NCBI RefSeq assembly: GCF_039523235.1
Contig: NZ_BAAAEX010000006.1
Length of the DNA: 64,000 nt
Reading direction: 5' to 3' (one strand)
Source of the DNA: Castellaniella ginsengisoli
GTDB taxonomy: Bacteria; Pseudomonadota; Gammaproteobacteria; Burkholderiales; Burkholderiaceae_B
The first letter of the stretch is position 1; every line of letters starts with the position of its first letter. Below the pieces are notes generated by a model. It was given only the letters and a program-made list of their open reading frames with translations, was not told the origin of the DNA and made no database searches. Positions 61,183 through 64,000 of the stretch are shown piece by piece. A program made the position numbers and the translations under genes.

Positions 61183-62424
61183 CTACTCTCTTTTCAAACC
61201 GCAGGCCTCGGCCAGCGCCTGCCAGCGGGCCGGATCGCGCAGCCGCAGCCGCATGTCCCGGCCCAGATGCGCAACATCCAGGAACTCATACCGATAGGCC
61301 TGGTCCAGGGCTTCGACCGGGGCCGGCAAGGCCGCCAGGCCCTGGCCGTCGCCCAGAATGCTGGGCGCCAGGTAGGCGACCCATTCGTCCACCAGGCGGG
61401 CCTGGATCAGCGCGCCCTGCAGCCGTGCGCCGGCCTCGACGTGGACCTCGTTGATCTCATGCTCGCCCAGCCAGCGCATCAGCGCCGCGAGGGACAGGCC
61501 GCCCTGGTTGTCCGCGGGCAGCACGATGACGCGCACGTTGCGCGCAGACAGGCGGGCGGCCTTGCCGGCGTCGGGCCGCGTCGTGAAGACCCAGACCGGA
61601 TCGCCGTTGATGATCCGGGCCTGCTCGCCCAGCACGAACTGGGTGTCCAGCACCGCGCGGACCGGCTGGCGCGGCGTCTCGATCGCGCGCACGTCCAGCA
61701 TGGGATCGTCGGCCAGGATCGTCCCGATGCCGGTCAGCACCATGCAGGCGCGGGCGCGCCAGCGGTGCCCATCGTCGCGGGCGGCGTCCCCCGTGATCCA
61801 CTGGGAACGGCCGTCGGGCAGTGCCATGCGCCCGTCGAACGATGCGGCGGACTTCAGCCACAGCCAAGGGGTGCCGCGCGTCATCCGGGCGCAAAAGCCC
61901 GGATTCTGCGCCACCACATCCTCTGCGAACAGGCCGACGTCGACGCGGATGCCGGCGGCCCTGAGCCGTTCGATCCCGCGGCCGGCCACCTTGGGGTTGG
62001 GATCCCGCAGGCCGACCACGACCCGCTCGATGCCGGCGGCAATCAAGGCGTCGGCGCACGGCGGCGTGCGGCCTGTGTGGCTGCAGGGTTCCAGCGTGAC
62101 GAAAGCCGTGGCGCCGCGCACGTCCACGCCCTGGAGGGCGGCCTCATGCAGGGCCTGGGCCTCGGCGTGGCGCCCGCCCACCTGCTGCGTGCATCCCTCG
62201 GCCAGCCAGCGGCCGCCGCGCACCAGCACACAGCCGACGCGCGGATTCGGATTGCTGACGAACAGGGACTGCTCGGCGACCGTCAGGGCGCGCCGCATCC
62301 AGCGGTGATCCTCGGTGGACGGGAAAGCGCCGCCGGACTGCGCCTGCGGCGCGCCGGTCACGGAAGAGGCGCCTTCCGCCTTGAGGCGGCCCGACGCCGA
62401 AAGAAGGGGATCAGACGGTTTCAT
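61183..62424 (-). CDS. ribD: Riboflavin biosynthesis bifunctional deaminase/reductase RibD
   Basis: This 413-residue enzyme has an N-terminal pyrimidine deaminase with zinc ligands in GGRHAEAQAL and TLEPCSHTGRTPPCADALI. The C-terminal reductase (from about residue 180) shows KSAASFDGRMALPDGRSQWI. The start is taken as MKPSDPL at 62424; an ATG two codons upstream is equal, and the first 40 residues are not conserved. It overlaps the nrdR 3' end. Confidence 0.94.
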   Translation of the reverse strand: MKPSDPLLSASGRLKAEGASSVTGAPQAQSGGAFPSTEDHRWMRRALTVAEQSLFVSNPNPRVGCVLVRGGRWLAEGCTQQVGGRHAEAQALHEAALQGVDVRGATAFVTLEPCSHTGRTPPCADALIAAGIERVVVGLRDPNPKVAGRGIERLRAAGIRVDVGLFAEDVVAQNPGFCARMTRGTPWLWLKSAASFDGRMALPDGRSQWITGDAARDDGHRWRARACMVLTGIGTILADDPMLDVRAIETPRQPVRAVLDTQFVLGEQARIINGDPVWVFTTRPDAGKAARLSARNVRVIVLPADNQGGLSLAALMRWLGEHEINEVHVEAGARLQGALIQARLVDEWVAYLAPSILGDGQGLAALPAPVEALDQAYRYEFLDVAHLGRDMRLRLRDPARWQALAEACGLKRE

Positions 62425-62884
62425 CGGCATCGTCCGCACGGCGGAATTCGTCGATGGCCTGGACGAACTCGCGAATATCCTCGAAGCTGCGATAGACCGA
62501 CGCAAAGCGCACATAGGCCACCGGGTCCAATTGGCGCAATTCCGACATGACCAGCTCGCCGACGCGGTCGGACGGCACCTCGCGCTGGCCGCTGGTCATC
62601 AGGCGCTCCTGGATGCGCGCGACGGCGGCGTCCACCGCCGTCGCGCTGACGGGGCGCTTGCGCAGGGCCAGGGACATGCTGCCGTGCAGCTTGGCCGGAT
62701 CGAATTCGACCCGGGTTCCGTTGCGCTTGACGATGGCGGGCATCATCAAGTCCACCCGCTCATAGGTCGTGAAGCGGCGCTCACAGGCCGTACAGCGGCG
62801 GCGGCGGCGGATCGTGTCGCCTTCCTCGGAAACCCGGGAATCCACGACCTGGGTATCGGCACAACTGCAGAACGGACACTTCAT
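62411..62884 (-). CDS. nrdR: Transcriptional repressor NrdR
   Basis: This 157-residue repressor of ribonucleotide reductase genes has the N-terminal zinc ribbon MKCPFCSCADTQVVDSRVSE with RRRRCTACERRFTTYE. An ATP-cone domain (VKRNGTRVEFDPAKL) follows. It lies between glyA and ribD, as is frequent in Betaproteobacteria. Confidence 0.97.
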   Translation of the reverse strand: MKCPFCSCADTQVVDSRVSEEGDTIRRRRRCTACERRFTTYERVDLMMPAIVKRNGTRVEFDPAKLHGSMSLALRKRPVSATAVDAAVARIQERLMTSGQREVPSDRVGELVMSELRQLDPVAYVRFASVYRSFEDIREFVQAIDEFRRADDADETV

Positions 62885-62923
62885 CTGCGCTGCGGGCGCC
62901 CTCAGGCGCCCGTTCCGGTTGGG

Positions 62924-64000
62924 TTAGCGATAGACCGGCAGGCGCGCGGTCAGCTCGTTGACCCGCGCGCGCACCCGGGCGACGTTGTCGGCGTCGTTCG
63001 GATTGTCGAGCACGTCGGCAATCAGATTGCCGGTGAGCTCGGCCTCGGCCTCTTTGAAGCCGCGCGTGGTCATGGCCGGCGTGCCCAGGCGGATGCCGCT
63101 GGTCACGAAGGGCTTTTCGGGATCGTTCGGGATAGCGTTCTTGTTGACGGTGATATGCGCTTCGCCCAGGACGGCCTCGGCCGCCTTGCCGGTGATGCCC
63201 TTGGCGCGCAGATCCACCAGCATCACGTGGCTTTCAGTGCGGCCGGACACGATGCGCAGACCGCGCTTGACCAGGGTGTCGGCCAGCACGCGGGCGTTGG
63301 CGGCCACCTGGGCGGCATAGGCCTTGAATTCGGGCTGCAGGGCTTCGCCGAAGGCCACGGCCTTGGCGGCGATGACGTGCATCAGCGGCCCGCCCTGGAT
63401 GCCCGGGAAGATGGCGGAATTGACGGCTTTCTCGAATTCGGCCTTCATCATGATGACGCCGCCGCGCGGGCCGCGCAGCGACTTGTGCGTGGTCGAGGTG
63501 ACGAAATCGGCGTGCGGCACGGGATTGGGGTAGACGCCGCCGGCCACCAGGCCGGCGTAGTGGGCGATATCCACCATGAACAGGGCGCCGTTGTCATGGG
63601 CGATGCGCGCCATGCGCTCGAAGTCGATGCGCAACGAATAGGCCGAAGCCCCGCCGACGATCATCTTGGGCTTGAGGGTGCGGGCGAGTTCTTCGAGCTT
63701 GTCGTAATCCAGGACTTCATTGGCGTCCAGGCCATAGGAATGGAAGTCGTACAGCTTGCCGGAAGCGTTCACCGGCGAACCGTGGGTGAGGTGGCCGCCT
63801 TCGGCCAGGCTCATGCCCAGCACGGTGTCGCCCGGTTTGAGCATCGCCATGTACACGCCCTGGTTGGCCTGGGAGCCGGAATTCGGCTGCACGTTGGCCG
63901 CCTCCGCGCCGAATATCGCCTTCAAGCGGTCAATGGCCAGTTGTTCGACCACGTCCACGTATTCGCAACCGCCGTAGTAACGCTTGCCGGGATAGCCTTC
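62924..64000 (-). CDS. glyA: Serine hydroxymethyltransferase (5' end beyond window)
   Basis: This PLP enzyme converts serine and tetrahydrofolate to glycine and methylene-THF. The window shows 358 codons of the C-terminal part; the start lies beyond 64000, and the frame continues through GYPGKRYYGGCEYVDV at the edge. The PLP-lysine segment TSTTHKSLRGPRGG and PNSGSQANQGVYMAML are clear. It reads toward nrdR, 39 bp away. Confidence 0.97.
   Translation of the reverse strand, partial: EGYPGKRYYGGCEYVDVVEQLAIDRLKAIFGAEAANVQPNSGSQANQGVYMAMLKPGDTVLGMSLAEGGHLTHGSPVNASGKLYDFHSYGLDANEVLDYDKLEELARTLKPKMIVGGASAYSLRIDFERMARIAHDNGALFMVDIAHYAGLVAGGVYPNPVPHADFVTSTTHKSLRGPRGGVIMMKAEFEKAVNSAIFPGIQGGPLMHVIAAKAVAFGEALQPEFKAYAAQVAANARVLADTLVKRGLRIVSGRTESHVMLVDLRAKGITGKAAEAVLGEAHITVNKNAIPNDPEKPFVTSGIRLGTPAMTTRGFKEAEAELTGNLIADVLDNPNDADNVARVRARVNELTARLPVYR

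Overview
The window looks like a chromosomal segment of a high-GC betaproteobacterium. It is most consistent with Burkholderiales, and probably Alcaligenaceae (Bordetella/Achromobacter/Castellaniella-like). This is inferred from the split trp genes (trpE beside rpe-gph; trpGDC elsewhere), a DUF4148 protein, a ubiquinone hydroxylase, a complete betaproteobacterial-style atp operon and the ribE-ribD-nrdR-glyA block. No transposase, integrase, phage gene, CRISPR array or rRNA was seen. Two tRNA genes are present. Both window ends cut genes: a chemoreceptor on the left and glyA on the right.

Layout. 1-4.1 kb: two near-duplicate chemoreceptors and an orphan branched-chain-type substrate-binding protein. 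4.1-7.5 kb (minus): dsbC, a UbiH-family hydroxylase and mltA. 7.6-10.9 kb (plus): rpe, gph, a trp leader peptide with an attenuator, and trpE. 10.9-12.8 kb (minus): lldR-lldD for L-lactate. 13-21.2 kb (minus): a seven-gene operon-like sugar-acid catabolic cluster (FAH-family enzyme, TRAP transporter QMP, IlvD/Edd dehydratase, FAD-linked 2-hydroxyacid oxidase, IclR regulator). It is preceded by two perfect inverted repeats that overlap a candidate promoter. 21.4-26 kb (plus): a second, apparently leaderless trp leader peptide, trpG-trpD-trpC, a HIT protein and an amino-acid permease. 26.1-33.4 kb (minus): atpIBEFHAGDC.

33.7-45.4 kb is a biofilm-matrix region. It holds curli genes csgE-F-G-B-A-H followed after only 24 bp by pgaABCD for poly-N-acetylglucosamine, all on one strand. 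Next come a LuxR-type regulator with a degenerate receiver domain and an orphan bcsR-bcsQ pair (cellulose-synthesis accessory genes without a cellulose synthase nearby). This is the most unusual part of the window: amyloid, exopolysaccharide and regulator are physically linked and possibly co-transcribed.

45.5-64 kb is mostly housekeeping: enoyl-CoA hydratase, M61 peptidase, folB, ttcA, a DUF4105 protein, a DUF4148 protein, a Tat-exported solute-binding protein, and a membrane diguanylate cyclase whose 3' end runs antisense into a tRNA-Val gene. These are followed by dnaQ, rnhA, a methyltransferase, gloB, mltD, fabI, a DUF4262-like protein, tRNA-Ser, ribE, ribD, nrdR and glyA (partial). All identifications come from reading motifs and recalled family sequences; no database search was run.
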